A stretch of DNA of 64,000 nucleotides from SOJA01 sp964598485 (GCA_964598485.1 CAZRCD010000008.1:1-64000); one strand, 5' to 3'. Positions 32,065 through 41,037 are shown, numbered from the stretch's first letter. The notes: a model not told the origin generated them from the sequence alone. Program-made: numbers and translations.

Positions 32065-33192
32065 ATGAACACTATGAAGCTGGGTTTTGTCGTTAATCCG
32101 ATAGCGGGCATGGGAGGCAGAGTAGGTCTAAAGGGAACGGACGGCGTGTTTAAAGAGGCGATTGCGAGGGGAGCTAAACCAGTAGCGCCTAAAAGGGCAG
32201 TAGAATTTCTGCAAAAACTAAAGGAAAATATGACGGAAGCACCTATGAGAATTTTGACTTGTCCGGGGATAATGGGTGAAGAAGAAGCTGAGGCTGCAAG
32301 CGTTCCCGTTCAGGTTTTGCCCATGAAAATCCGAGAGGAAACAACATCTGAAGATACAAAAACCGCAGTGAAATTAATGGTGAAGGCAAGGGTGGACTTG
32401 ATTATCTTTGTTGGTGGAGACGGCACTGCTAAGGACATTTTTGATGCCATGCAAGAGTGTAGTGAGGTGCCTGTTTTGGGCGTTCCGTCTGGAGTGAAAA
32501 TGTACAGCGGCATTTTTGCGGTGAATCCTTCAGATGCTGTATATGTTGTTTTGGCATTTGCCCAAAACCATGCGGAGATAACAGAGTTTGAAGTTATGGA
32601 CGCTGATGAGAAGGCTATTCGAAGCGACACTTTCGCTGTTAAGCTCCATGGTTTGTTGAAAGGTCCGTTTCTTCCAATGCGGATTCAAGGAAGCAAACAG
32701 GTAAGTCCAGCAACGGTTGACGAGAAGGAAAACCAAACAGCCATAGCAAGATTCATAATAGAGGAAATAAAGCCGAAAGCCACCTACATACTGGGCCCAG
32801 GAACAACAGTCAAACACATTGCAGAACTTTTGGGCGTAAAGAAAACAGTGTTAGGCGTGGACATCTACAAAAAAGGCACGGTCATACTTGATGTGGATGA
32901 AAAGAGAATTTTAGATGAAGTGGAGGACTGGCAGAAAGCTTGGATTGTTCTTTCGCCGATTGGACACCAGGGAATTCTTTTGGGAAGAGGAAACCAGCAG
33001 GTAAGTCCTGAAATCATAAAACGTGTTGGAAAACAAAGGATAATTGTTGCAGCGACAAAGAGTAAGCTTCAAAGCATTGCTGGTGGCGTGTTGAGAGTTG
33101 ACACTGGAGACGTGGAAGTTGATGAAATGTTCAAAGGATACATTAGGGTTGTAACAGACTATAGAGAATGGCGACTCATGCCAGTGCAGTAG
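32065..33192 (+). CDS. ATP-NAD kinase family protein
   Basis: Predicted NAD kinase making NADP from NAD with ATP or polyphosphate. The N-terminal LGFVVNPIAGMGGRVGLKGTD is typical of the COG3199 branch. The nucleotide motif GGDGTAKDI is followed by VLGVPSGVKMYSGIFA, and the C-terminal lobe carries GPGTTVKHIAELLG and IGHQGILLGRGNQQ. Length about 375 fits this branch. TTG 32056 is in frame, but ATG 32065 or 32074 gives the normal N-terminus. Its start is about 60 bases from the divergent DUF1028 gene. Confidence 0.88.
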   Translation: MNTMKLGFVVNPIAGMGGRVGLKGTDGVFKEAIARGAKPVAPKRAVEFLQKLKENMTEAPMRILTCPGIMGEEEAEAASVPVQVLPMKIREETTSEDTKTAVKLMVKARVDLIIFVGGDGTAKDIFDAMQECSEVPVLGVPSGVKMYSGIFAVNPSDAVYVVLAFAQNHAEITEFEVMDADEKAIRSDTFAVKLHGLLKGPFLPMRIQGSKQVSPATVDEKENQTAIARFIIEEIKPKATYILGPGTTVKHIAELLGVKKTVLGVDIYKKGTVILDVDEKRILDEVEDWQKAWIVLSPIGHQGILLGRGNQQVSPEIIKRVGKQRIIVAATKSKLQSIAGGVLRVDTGDVEVDEMFKGYIRVVTDYREWRLMPVQ

Positions 33193-33303
33193 CGGGAAAC
33201 GCTGTCAACTTATTGGGAATAATAGGTTTTCTGCACGTGAACTGCACACTTTTGAAGGTTTGAACAGATATTTTTGTGCTATAAGTGGTATTGCGCGTCA
33301 AGT

Positions 33304-34038
33304 CTAATCCAATCTGCTTTCAAGGCAGCGCAGTACTTCTCTTCGGAAGATCCTTAGCTTCTGGAAATCATCGGGAGTAAGTTCTCTATTGTGAGCTATG
33401 TCGTTTCTTATTACGTTCAGTTCTTCTAATCTAGTCTTGGTCCAAGCGACATTATTAAAATATTGACTAAAGATCTGCTTCCAGTTGTCTTTTAGAGTCA
33501 TAATCTTCATAAGGTCTAGAAAATCAGAGTAGAAGATTGGATGGCATTCTTTCGCTTCCATCCATGGATAGTTCTCTCTCTTACGCTTTCTCTCCTCACA
33601 TCTCTCTTGTACATCCGAGGGAATCCTTTGTTTCCACCATTCCTTGCCCACAGTCTTCTCCATTCTGTTGTGAATAAATAGTCTCAGCTTATTTTCAAAA
33701 GCGTAAAGAAGATGGTAAGCTTCAGGATTAGGCATTTCGGCAGGGGGTTTCAACACTTCTTCTTTTTGTGCACTTTCTAGGTTTTTCCTAGCTAAGTCAA
33801 AATTTGGATCCAGTTGTGAAGCCCGTTCAAACTCAGCTATCGCATCTTGCCACAAGCCCTTCTCGACATAGGCGACTCCAAGATCGTTGTGGACACCCGC
33901 ATCATTGGGATCTAGTTCTATGGCTCGCCTGAACTCCTTTATTGCTTCATCTGTAAAACCTCTGTTATTATATACTCGCCCACGATTCCTATGAACCAAT
34001 GCAGAATTCGGATCCGAATCTGCTGCTCGCTTGAACAT
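33304..34038 (-). CDS. TPR-HEPN protein, C-terminal part (in frame with the upstream piece across a TGA)
   Basis: Tetratricopeptide repeats (RNRGRVYNNRGFTDEAIKEF, GVAYVEKGLWQDAIAEFERA) followed from about residue 108 by a Swt1-type HEPN domain: an aromatic helix YAFENKLRLFIHNRM, a WW-containing segment, the PIFYSDFLDLMKI and NWKQIFSQYF helices, and the ribonuclease-type motif R211-N-D-I-A-H216. HEPN proteins of this type are predicted RNases in defence or stress systems. ATG 34038 lies 15 bases past the TGA ending the upstream ORF in the same frame, so this is the second half of one protein of about 400 residues. Confidence 0.75.
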   Translation of the reverse strand: MFKRAADSDPNSALVHRNRGRVYNNRGFTDEAIKEFRRAIELDPNDAGVHNDLGVAYVEKGLWQDAIAEFERASQLDPNFDLARKNLESAQKEEVLKPPAEMPNPEAYHLLYAFENKLRLFIHNRMEKTVGKEWWKQRIPSDVQERCEERKRKRENYPWMEAKECHPIFYSDFLDLMKIMTLKDNWKQIFSQYFNNVAWTKTRLEELNVIRNDIAHNRELTPDDFQKLRIFRREVLRCLESRLD

Positions 34039-34053
34039 TCCTATTGCCTTGTC

Positions 34054-34524
34054 TCATAAACCCTTGCGAGCATACGCACTTCCTAGGCCATCGTAAGCAA
34101 ATTCAAGGTTTGGCTCCAGCTCTAGAGCTTGCTTGTATTGCTTTATTGCTTCGTCGATCAAACCCTTATCATAGTATGCATGCCCGAGGTTAGTGCGTGT
34201 CTTCCCGTCGTTCGGATTGAGCTCTAGAGCTCGTTTAAGGCTTGAGATGGCCTCATCCACCAATCCCGCTTTGCACAATAATGCGCCTGAGTCTGAGAGT
34301 TCCCCAGCTTCCACTTCCAAACTTTTCCAGCGAAGGCTATTAGATTCTGGATCAAAATGAATTGAGAGCAGACCATCTAGAAAACCCGAAGCTAAAGCAT
34401 CTACTAATGCAAGACCCTTCGGAGATTCGATGATTGAATCATCATTCTCAATAAGTTCGTAAACGTTCTGTCTAAACTTTGATTTGTCAATTATAGTCAC
34501 ACTACACCCTCCAAATCCTCCCAT
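34054..34524 (-). CDS. TPR-HEPN protein, N-terminal part ending at an in-frame TGA
   Basis: An N-terminal helical region (about 1-70) and three TPR units (GALLCKAGLVDEAISSLKRA, GHAYYDKGLIDEAIKQYKQA, GSAYARKGL) end at TGA 34054-34056. Reading through gives AYARKGL-stop-DKAIGMFKRA, a perfect TPR in which the stop sits where another repeat of the same protein has Trp (KGLWQDAIAEF). A TGG-to-TGA change is therefore the simplest explanation. A candidate TATA (ataaaatatg on the minus strand, 34551-34560) lies about 30 bases upstream of the start, in the region shared with the divergent nuclease gene. Confidence 0.72.
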   Translation of the reverse strand: MGGFGGCSVTIIDKSKFRQNVYELIENDDSIIESPKGLALVDALASGFLDGLLSIHFDPESNSLRWKSLEVEAGELSDSGALLCKAGLVDEAISSLKRALELNPNDGKTRTNLGHAYYDKGLIDEAIKQYKQALELEPNLEFAYDGLGSAYARKGL

Positions 34525-34550
34525 TTAGCGTAATCCACAATCTCTTTTTT

Positions 34551-34582
34551 CATATTTTATGACTTCTGCACAAATAAATATA
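34551..34582. promoter_or_regulatory. Divergent TATA boxes between TPR-HEPN and nuclease genes
   Basis: Minus strand: ataaaatatg (34551-34560), 27-36 bases before the TPR-HEPN ATG. Plus strand: aaataaatata (34572-34582), about 33 bases before the nuclease ATG at 34615. Both spacings suit archaeal promoters with very short or no leader. Confidence 0.45.
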
Positions 34583-34614
34583 CATGAGTGAACGCATGAT
34601 GATATGAATCTGTC

Positions 34615-35115
34615 ATGTGCCCCAAACCAATTGACATTAAAAAGAGTTCCAGACATCAGAAGATAATTGGAGATTTGGGAGAGCATTTAGTTTGTAATTG
34701 GCTTTCCAGATCTGGTTTTGAGGTGACAATAGTAGATCATACAGGCATCGATGTAATTGCATATGACCCCAAAACAAAGAAGAGATTAGGAATAACCGTC
34801 AAATCAAGAACCAGAAACTCAGGCAAAGAAAAGGAATCTGTCAATCTGTTCAACAATCGAAAGGGTGATAGACAAAAGACAAGGGAGGCATGCGAGGCCT
34901 TCAATTGCGAACCGTTCATAGCAGTCTATACTGAGACGACGAACTACGCTGACCTCTATTTGACAAGTTTAGGCCACTATGATGCTAGATATCACAAGAA
35001 AAGAGTTGTTGATGACTGGAAGATGAGTCCAAAATGGTTAACAACCTATGATGAAGACGAAGAAGTAAAACACCTGCATATAGAATTTAGAGCGAAAAGT
35101 TGGTTCGAAAAGTAA
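34615..35115 (+). CDS. Predicted PD-(D/E)XK-like endonuclease
   Basis: A 166-residue protein with a restriction-endonuclease-like N-terminal half: helix with E23 (KIIGDLGEHLVCNWLSRSGF), the strand pair ending in G-I-D46, and T61-V-K63 in RLGITVKSRTRN. The usual acidic residue of (D/E)XK is Thr here, so activity may be altered or the acid may migrate from a helix (E23). A helix (QKTREACEAFN) and strands follow. It is divergent from the TPR-HEPN gene 90 bases away, suggesting a defence pair. Specificity unknown. Confidence 0.65.
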   Translation: MCPKPIDIKKSSRHQKIIGDLGEHLVCNWLSRSGFEVTIVDHTGIDVIAYDPKTKKRLGITVKSRTRNSGKEKESVNLFNNRKGDRQKTREACEAFNCEPFIAVYTETTNYADLYLTSLGHYDARYHKKRVVDDWKMSPKWLTTYDEDEEVKHLHIEFRAKSWFEK

Positions 35116-35416
35116 CGTATGCAAACCGTGCGTTGCTCAACACTCTTGAAGACAAATCTGTCCACACTGGTCTGAGATCATCAGGAATATCATTCAAATG
35201 TGTCCTTTTGCATTTCTTCCAGGAAAGAAAGGAGACGGGAACATGCCTAGAAAAATTCTTTCGATTTGGCGTTGTCTTTGTTGATCTCTCTCCTTGTAGT
35301 GGTTCCGCCGATGTTTTCCCAATCTGACCTACATGAATAGTAACATCCACAAAAACAAAGTAAAGAAAGTGGAGACCACTGTTTTCAAGCGATCCATCGG
35401 TCTTGGTGCAGTCTTT
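35116..35416. other. Intergenic region, no gene supported
   Basis: About 300 bases between the nuclease and the DUF3795 relic, which are convergent. Open frames exist on both strands (for example 35100-35327 plus) but lack family-like sequence or ribosome sites and overlap the nuclease end. I see no structured repeat here. Confidence 0.4.
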
Positions 35417-35855
35417 CTATGGGCAGAATACGCATTGGCCTTTTCTTTTCTGCTCCTCAATCCATGCTTCGATTCCGATTTCTTTCATTCTTTTCGAGTT
35501 TTCGATAGTCCTCTTATGATGCGAGATGCCGTCTGAACTGAATTCGTTCACGTTTGTGCATGGAAAGTCCTCGCACTGAAAACAGTGTTGAAGCCGTTTC
35601 TTTTTTGCAGAGCATCATTTTGCAGTCAGGACTCCAATGATGGATAAGTGGACCCGTACATCCCTCGCATCTCACTTGCTCTGGTTTAACAGTCTCGTTG
35701 CGTTCTTTTCTAAACCACTCTATTATTTCATCTCGCAATTTTTTATTGCCATGACCCGCTTCATATATATCGCATTTTGCACAGTTCAGACCACAAACTG
35801 AAATAACCCATTTCTCCAAGTTTTCAGACATCACACTTGGACTCCATTTTTTCAA
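35417..35855 (-). pseudogene. DUF3795 cysteine-rich protein, frameshifted in an A run
   Basis: The N-terminal part reads CGLNCAKCDIYEAG, later RCEGCTGP and SPDCKMMLCKK, the DUF3795 pattern. The family then needs a C-x2-C-x-D-F-P-C module, which is present only in another frame: RLQHCFQCEDFPCTNVNEF, continuing to IEAWIEEQKRKGQCVFCP and TAG at 35417. The junction is the run of six A (plus strand T6, 35601-35606); five A would give CKKKRLQHCFQCEDFPC and a normal protein of about 145 residues. Either an indel error or a recent loss. The role of DUF3795 is unknown; the cysteines suggest zinc or iron-sulfur. Confidence 0.8.
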
Positions 35856-35910
35856 TTCTGCCTTTCAGATAGAGCAGGCATTACTTTTTGAGATTCCACC
35901 ATGTTAAGCC

Positions 35911-37152
35911 TTAAGCTCCAAACTTTTTGGTCTTCCCGATTAAATTCATCAAAATAGGCATCAAATCCACGCCTCTAATCCTGTTTAAACCGCCGTTAGC
36001 ACATGCTCTTTCATCATATTCTTCAACATCGTCACGACGAACATAGGGACCAGTTATGGCTATTGGGACAGGGTCTCCTTCATGGTCTTTTGTGATGGAA
36101 GATGTTGTGTGGTCTGCGGTTACAGCCAAATAAGTTTCATCTAAGCTAATGTTGTCAAGCGCGTAGCCTAGCATGCTGTCGATTTTTTCAATCAACTCAA
36201 TCTTTTGTTTGATGTTTCCGTCGTGGCTTGCGACATCCGTTGCTTTCACGTGTAAAAGCACAAAATCATTCGTTTTTAATGCTTGAACCGTTGCTTTGGC
36301 TTTAGCCATGAAATCTGTTTGAGGCGTTCCAGTGGCACCCTTAACATCTATTAGCTTCATTCCAGCGGCTTTACAAACTCCTCTAATTAATGGTGTGGCA
36401 CCTATGCATGCAGCATTTATATCGTATATTTGTGAAAGAGACCTTATATTTGGAATCGTGCCTGCACCTCTGCATAAAATGATGTTTGCCGGCGGCAAAC
36501 CACGTTTAACCCGTTCCTTGTTTACTGGATGTTGCTTCAAAACTTCATGGAATTTCTGCATGAATTCATTGAGAATTTCAGCTGTAAACCTAGCCTCTAA
36601 ACTTTCGTCTAACGGTTTTATTTCAGAAACTTTTTCTCCGATTTTTTCAGGGTCTGAATCGCTAACAGCTGTCGATAGTTTGGGTCCACGAATAACTAGG
36701 GCTGCACGGTGTTGAATGGTGTTTTTGAAAAGGAATACAGCGTTTGAATACTTTGTCAGCTTGATTTTTTGAAGACTTTTGGCCAGTTTAGAAGCGTCCT
36801 CATTTGAGATTCTGCCAGCACGCCTATCTAAAACAACAAGGTTGTTGTCCACTGTTGCGAAGTTACATCGGAAGGCAACATCCCCGGGTAAAACGTTTAC
36901 GCCGGAGCCTATGGCTTCAAAGGCTCCTCTTCCAGAATAAACTTTCAAGGCGTTGTAGCCGAGCAGTGCAAGTGTGGCGGTGTCGCTTCCGGGAGGCAAG
37001 CCTGGCGAAATTGGGTCCATTATTCCGCTGACGCCAGTATTTGCTATATGGTTTAGCGAAGGTTTGTGGGCTGCTTCTAAAGGTGTTTTCCAGCCTAACT
37101 CTTTAAGCGGTCTGTCAGCCATCCCGTCTGCAATAACAAGAACTGCCTTCAA
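35911..37152 (-). CDS. apgM: 2,3-bisphosphoglycerate-independent phosphoglycerate mutase, archaeal type
   Basis: Interconverts 3- and 2-phosphoglycerate in glycolysis/gluconeogenesis; alkaline-phosphatase superfamily, metal-dependent. N-terminal VIADGMADRP supplies the metal Asp, and the phosphorylated Ser is in GLPPGSDTATLALLGY. YSGRGAFEA, then the C-terminal metal ligands in LLHVKATDVASHDGN and VTADHTT, complete the site. Length 413 is standard. It acts just after PGK, which is 31 kb away. The upstream region (37153-37388) is shared with the divergent proS gene. Confidence 0.95.
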   Translation of the reverse strand: MKAVLVIADGMADRPLKELGWKTPLEAAHKPSLNHIANTGVSGIMDPISPGLPPGSDTATLALLGYNALKVYSGRGAFEAIGSGVNVLPGDVAFRCNFATVDNNLVVLDRRAGRISNEDASKLAKSLQKIKLTKYSNAVFLFKNTIQHRAALVIRGPKLSTAVSDSDPEKIGEKVSEIKPLDESLEARFTAEILNEFMQKFHEVLKQHPVNKERVKRGLPPANIILCRGAGTIPNIRSLSQIYDINAACIGATPLIRGVCKAAGMKLIDVKGATGTPQTDFMAKAKATVQALKTNDFVLLHVKATDVASHDGNIKQKIELIEKIDSMLGYALDNISLDETYLAVTADHTTSSITKDHEGDPVPIAITGPYVRRDDVEEYDERACANGGLNRIRGVDLMPILMNLIGKTKKFGA

Positions 37153-37237
37153 TACGGTTCACACTCATTCAAGTTTACATCGAGCACGGTTAAAATACTT
37201 ACTATTCTAAATGATGAACTGCAGGCACGAAAGAAAC

Positions 37238-37262
37238 TTTTAAATAAGCTATTTTTATACTG
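37238..37262 (+). promoter_or_regulatory. Candidate TATA elements for proS
   Basis: cttttaaata (37238-37247), preceded by a purine-rich BRE-like aaagaaa, and a second tatttttata (37251-37260). Either would start transcription roughly 100 bases before the proS ATG, leaving a long leader. On the opposite strand the apgM promoter is more likely closer to its start, near agtattttaac (about 37189-37200). Confidence 0.3.
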
Positions 37263-37388
37263 TTTGGTTGAGTGGTTGAAATGGGCGATCGTGTTCCACA
37301 CCGCTGAATTTTTGCTTTGCTTATTTGACATTAGGATTTGTTTTTCACTAGGATTATATGCTTCTAGCAATGAAATAAGAGGAGAGAG

Positions 37389-38837
37389 ATGAAAATGTCA
37401 GAGATGGGCATCACAGTTAAAAAGTCAGAAAACTTCTCAGAATGGTACACGCAAACAGTTTTAAAATCTGGATTAGCCGATTACGCTCCAATAAAAGGCT
37501 GCATGATCTTCAGAGAACATTCATACGCCATATGGGAAAAAATCCAAGAAATCTTCAACAAAAGAATAAAAGAGAAAGGACACAAAAACGTTTACTTTCC
37601 AATGTTCATACCTGAGAGTTTCTTGAAGAAAGAAGCAGAACATTTTGAAGGGTTTGTTCCAGAAGTTGCATGGATCACCATGGGCGGAAACAGTAAACTG
37701 GAGGAAAGGCTTGCTGTTAGGCCTACGTCTGAAACAATCATGTACGCGACGTACGCGAAGTGGATTAGAAGCTGGAGAGACTTGCCCCTGAAACTGAATC
37801 AATGGTGCAATATTGTAAGGTGGGAAACAAAAGCGACAAAGCTCTTCTTGAGAACAAGAGAATTCCTTTGGCAAGAAGGCCACACAGCCCACGCTACAAA
37901 GGAAGAAGCAGACACCGAAGTAATGGAAATCCTAAACATCTACAGAGATTTAGTGGAGAATTACTTGACAATTCCAGTGCTTGTTGGAAAAAAAACTGAA
38001 AACGAAAAATTTGCTGGAGCATTGTACACAACAGCCGTTGAGGCTTTAATGCCCGACGGAAAAGTGTTGCAAATGGGTACTTCGCACAATCTTGGTCAGA
38101 ACTTCGCAAAAGTCTTCAACGTCAAATTCATCGGAGAAGATGAAAAGGAACATTACGTTTGGCAAACATCATGGGGTATAACCACGCGGCTCATAGGTGC
38201 TTTGGTCATGGTTCACGGCGACGACAAAGGACTCGTGTTACCCCCGAAAATCACTCCAGTGCAAGCCGTGATAATTCCAATATTCTACAAGAATGTCGCC
38301 CAAAAGCTAATACTTGAAAAAGCTAGAGAAATTCTGAACAAACTTGTGGAAAACGGAGTAGCTGCTGTTCTTGATGACAGACCTGCGTATACTCCAGGCT
38401 GGAAATTCAACGAGTGGGAACTGAAAGGTGTGCCGATAAGAATAGAGATTGGCCCAAGAGACGTAAAACAAAAGCAGTTAACCTTGGCTAGACGAGACAC
38501 ATTTGAAAGATTAGCTGTGAAGGAAGAGGAGATAGTGGATGTTGTGAATAAACTTCTTGAGGAAATCCAGAATAACCTCTTTAACAGAGCAAAAAAATTC
38601 TTGGAAGACAACATCACTACAGTGAAAACCTACGACGAATTCAAGGAAGCTTTGAAGAAGAAAGGAGGATTCATTAGAGCTTGCTGGTGTTTCAGCCCAA
38701 AATGTGAGGAAAAGATAAAGGAAGAAACAGGAGCAACCATCAGAATAGTACCTTTCGAAAAAGAAAAGACGTTTTCAAATTGTATATACTGCGGTAAAGA
38801 AGCAAAAGAAGTGGTATACTTCGGCAGAGCATACTAG
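37389..38837 (+). CDS. proS: Prolyl-tRNA synthetase, archaeal/eukaryotic type
   Basis: Class II synthetase charging tRNA-Pro. Motif 1 region around NVYFPMFIPES, the TSETIMY substrate loop, motif 2 RWETKATKLFLRTREFLWQEGHTAH, and motif 3 TTRLIGALVMVHGDDKGLVLPP are intact. The C-terminal zinc-binding domain with its cysteines (CWCFSPKCEEKI, FSNCIYCG) and the terminal FGRAY identify the archaeal/eukaryotic class without the bacterial editing insertion. Length 482 is standard. ATG 37389 follows GAGGAGAG. Confidence 0.97.
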   Translation: MKMSEMGITVKKSENFSEWYTQTVLKSGLADYAPIKGCMIFREHSYAIWEKIQEIFNKRIKEKGHKNVYFPMFIPESFLKKEAEHFEGFVPEVAWITMGGNSKLEERLAVRPTSETIMYATYAKWIRSWRDLPLKLNQWCNIVRWETKATKLFLRTREFLWQEGHTAHATKEEADTEVMEILNIYRDLVENYLTIPVLVGKKTENEKFAGALYTTAVEALMPDGKVLQMGTSHNLGQNFAKVFNVKFIGEDEKEHYVWQTSWGITTRLIGALVMVHGDDKGLVLPPKITPVQAVIIPIFYKNVAQKLILEKAREILNKLVENGVAAVLDDRPAYTPGWKFNEWELKGVPIRIEIGPRDVKQKQLTLARRDTFERLAVKEEEIVDVVNKLLEEIQNNLFNRAKKFLEDNITTVKTYDEFKEALKKKGGFIRACWCFSPKCEEKIKEETGATIRIVPFEKEKTFSNCIYCGKEAKEVVYFGRAY

Positions 38838-38894
38838 ACTATTAAACCTCGCCCATATCCGTTTTTACCTATAAATAGAGGGAGGTTAGGCAGT

Positions 38895-40727
38895 TCAATC
38901 GTACAGTTTCACACGTTTTCCAAGCTGCCTAGCAACATCTTCTAACCCTAACTTTTTCAAGGTCGTTTTGATCGGGATTCCCCGCCCATCCCATCCTCTC
39001 TTCCGGTAATACTTACTCAGCATGACATCATATTTTGCTCTGTCAAGTTTTGCACCTTTCATCGGACCTTTAGTCAGCGGTTCTTCAAACCATCTCGCCG
39101 GTGGAACATCCATCTCCCTACCCCAGCTTTTACCGAATTCACGTACCCAAAAGCATCGAATCAAAGCGTATATTCTATCAGCAACAACGTTCAAGTCTTT
39201 CCAAGTCATTTCCAAGTCCGTTGCCGCATGCAAAAACTTTGTGTACCATTCAAGTCCGAATCCAAGCTCAATCCATGGAAGCCTACAAACTGTTAAGGCT
39301 TCGAAAACACCTCCGCGGATACGCTGAAACTCAATGACCTTATCAACTTTTTCTTCACTGTAGCGTTTACGCCCAACCTTCATTTCCCAAGATATAACCC
39401 AAGCATCCTTATGATGTGCTCCAATGGAACTGGTTGCAAAGGCTAATGCCATGGCTGGTGCGGCATGGCAATCATAACCTGTAACTTCTAAGCCCTTCAC
39501 GTGCATAGCCCATCGACTTGAATTTCCACCGATTTTTTCAGCTACGAAACGAACACCTTCAGCAAGCATGTCACCTAAACCACGTCTATAAGCGATGTCT
39601 TCAACTAAAGCATTGGTCGCTTTGAGTTTACCCCAAGAAACTTTTTCTTCAATCAATCCTTTCTCAGAAGCCTCCATCGCAAAACCAAGAACGTTGCCCA
39701 AGGAAATCGTGTCTAAACCGAATTCGTCAGCAGCTCTATTCAAAGTTGCAACCCTTCTTAAATTGCCTAATCCAATGTTTGAACCCAGCATTGCAACGTT
39801 CTCATAATCAAGCTCAGATTCCCTTCTATACGAACCCTTAATCACATTACCACACGTCATGTTGCAGTTGGGACATCCACGTTGAGAAACTTTCATTGTC
39901 TCCATGACAAAACCGCCAATGGCATCTGACTTGTCAAAAACGCCCTCACGATAATTGTATGTTGGGAGAACACTGTTCTCTTGGCTCCACTCAATGGTCA
40001 TCATCGTGCCCTGCCGCTTCCAAAAAGCATAGGGGGGCTTAGTCAAAATCTCCCGGTAGGCTTCCACACCTAACTTCTTCAACTCTTTCGGGTATGCAGC
40101 GGGCAAATCGCCAGAACCAATTATTACAACAGCCTTCAAATTCTTAGAACCCATAACCGCTCCTATTCCAGGCCTGCCGCCAGCCCGTCCTTCTTGGCAA
40201 ACAATGTTGGCAAACTTCACAAGGTTTTCTCCACCTTGACCTATAGTCAAAACCCCAGCTGTCGGCCCGTAAACTTGTCTAAGCATGCTTTCCGTTTTAA
40301 AAGAGTTTAAACCCCATAAATCTCCAGCGTCAAGAAAGTCGATTTGCTTGTCTTGAACAAGCAGAACAATCGGCTTTTTTGATTTTCCTTCAACAATTAT
40401 AGCGTCGTAGCCAGCCTTACGCATCTGAACAGTAGCAAGTGTTCCGATGTTTCCATCTCCGTAACCGCCAGTTAGTGGACTTTTAGCTGCAACAACAAGC
40501 TTGCCACTGCTGGGCAAAGCGAAACCTGTCAACGGACCAGCAGCGAACACAAGTTTATTTTTGGGTGACAGCGGATCAGTTCCAGGCTTAAGTTCATCCC
40601 AGAGAATTTTGGCTGCAAAACCCCTCCCACCAAGGAAGTTTTTAGCAATGTTTGCATTATACTTTTTCGCAATCGCTTTCATTTTAGTCAGATTAACTCG
40701 CAGAAACAGTCCATTCCAACCATACAT
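38895..40727 (-). CDS. aor: Tungsten-containing aldehyde:ferredoxin oxidoreductase (AOR family), paralogue 1
   Basis: Oxidises aldehydes to acids with ferredoxin as acceptor using a bis-pterin tungsten site and a [4Fe-4S] cluster. The opening FLRVNLT and FLGGRGFAAKILWDEL are typical. Cluster ligands are C285-x2-C288-x3-C292 and C481 in TVCRLPW. Pterin-contacting segments such as DEFGLDTISLGN and KGLEVTGYDCHAAPAMAL are in place. Length 610 matches Pyrococcus-type AOR. No moaD-like or moa gene is adjacent. A likely substrate is aldehydes from amino-acid fermentation, linking to the acyl-CoA synthetase and aminotransferases here. Confidence 0.94.
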   Translation of the reverse strand: MYGWNGLFLRVNLTKMKAIAKKYNANIAKNFLGGRGFAAKILWDELKPGTDPLSPKNKLVFAAGPLTGFALPSSGKLVVAAKSPLTGGYGDGNIGTLATVQMRKAGYDAIIVEGKSKKPIVLLVQDKQIDFLDAGDLWGLNSFKTESMLRQVYGPTAGVLTIGQGGENLVKFANIVCQEGRAGGRPGIGAVMGSKNLKAVVIIGSGDLPAAYPKELKKLGVEAYREILTKPPYAFWKRQGTMMTIEWSQENSVLPTYNYREGVFDKSDAIGGFVMETMKVSQRGCPNCNMTCGNVIKGSYRRESELDYENVAMLGSNIGLGNLRRVATLNRAADEFGLDTISLGNVLGFAMEASEKGLIEEKVSWGKLKATNALVEDIAYRRGLGDMLAEGVRFVAEKIGGNSSRWAMHVKGLEVTGYDCHAAPAMALAFATSSIGAHHKDAWVISWEMKVGRKRYSEEKVDKVIEFQRIRGGVFEALTVCRLPWIELGFGLEWYTKFLHAATDLEMTWKDLNVVADRIYALIRCFWVREFGKSWGREMDVPPARWFEEPLTKGPMKGAKLDRAKYDVMLSKYYRKRGWDGRGIPIKTTLKKLGLEDVARQLGKRVKLYD

Positions 40728-41037
40728 AATGTTTCACTCTCAAAGTAGATGTATACCTATCTATTCGAATCTAAATAAAACTTAATGTGTTCGATAGCCA
40801 AATTGGCAGCTCTTCTGGTTCCACAGACCTGCCTTTCAGATCTAAATCGCTGGCTTTAAACTTCCTCTGCCTCTACCCATAAATCTGCATATTCCTTGCC
40901 ACAACAAAGGACGATTGGATAATTTCTTGTGTAACTAAAGTTGGACGTGAAGGATGCAGTGAAGGAAGAGTTGAAAAATTGGATACGATTGCAGATGGCA
41001 AGGAGCAGGAAATCATCTTAGTAGACACGTTCTAACG
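40728..41037 (+). other. Intergenic region between the AOR genes, with a short coding-like remnant
   Basis: Near the aor start the minus strand has gttttatttaga, a possible TATA about 40 bases upstream. On the plus strand a frame of about 45 codons ending at 41035 reads GCSEGRVEKLDTIADGKEQE then IILVDTF, which looks like the C-terminus of a protein but has no start codon (a TAA lies just upstream) and no identifiable family. It could be a gene fragment left by a rearrangement between the two AORs. Confidence 0.35.

Noticed and set aside
34054..34056. TGA read as selenocysteine or tryptophan.
   Set aside because: No SECIS-like hairpin was recognised, the position is Trp in a repeat rather than a catalytic Cys, and many other genes here use TGA as a normal stop.
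35100..35327. Plus-strand ORF after the nuclease gene.
   Set aside because: Overlaps the nuclease end, has no family-like sequence and no ribosome site.
35601..35606. Programmed ribosomal frameshifting as the reason for the DUF3795 breaks.
   Set aside because: The two DUF3795 genes would need shifts in opposite directions (+1 here, -1 at 60605) and no stimulatory structure is visible.
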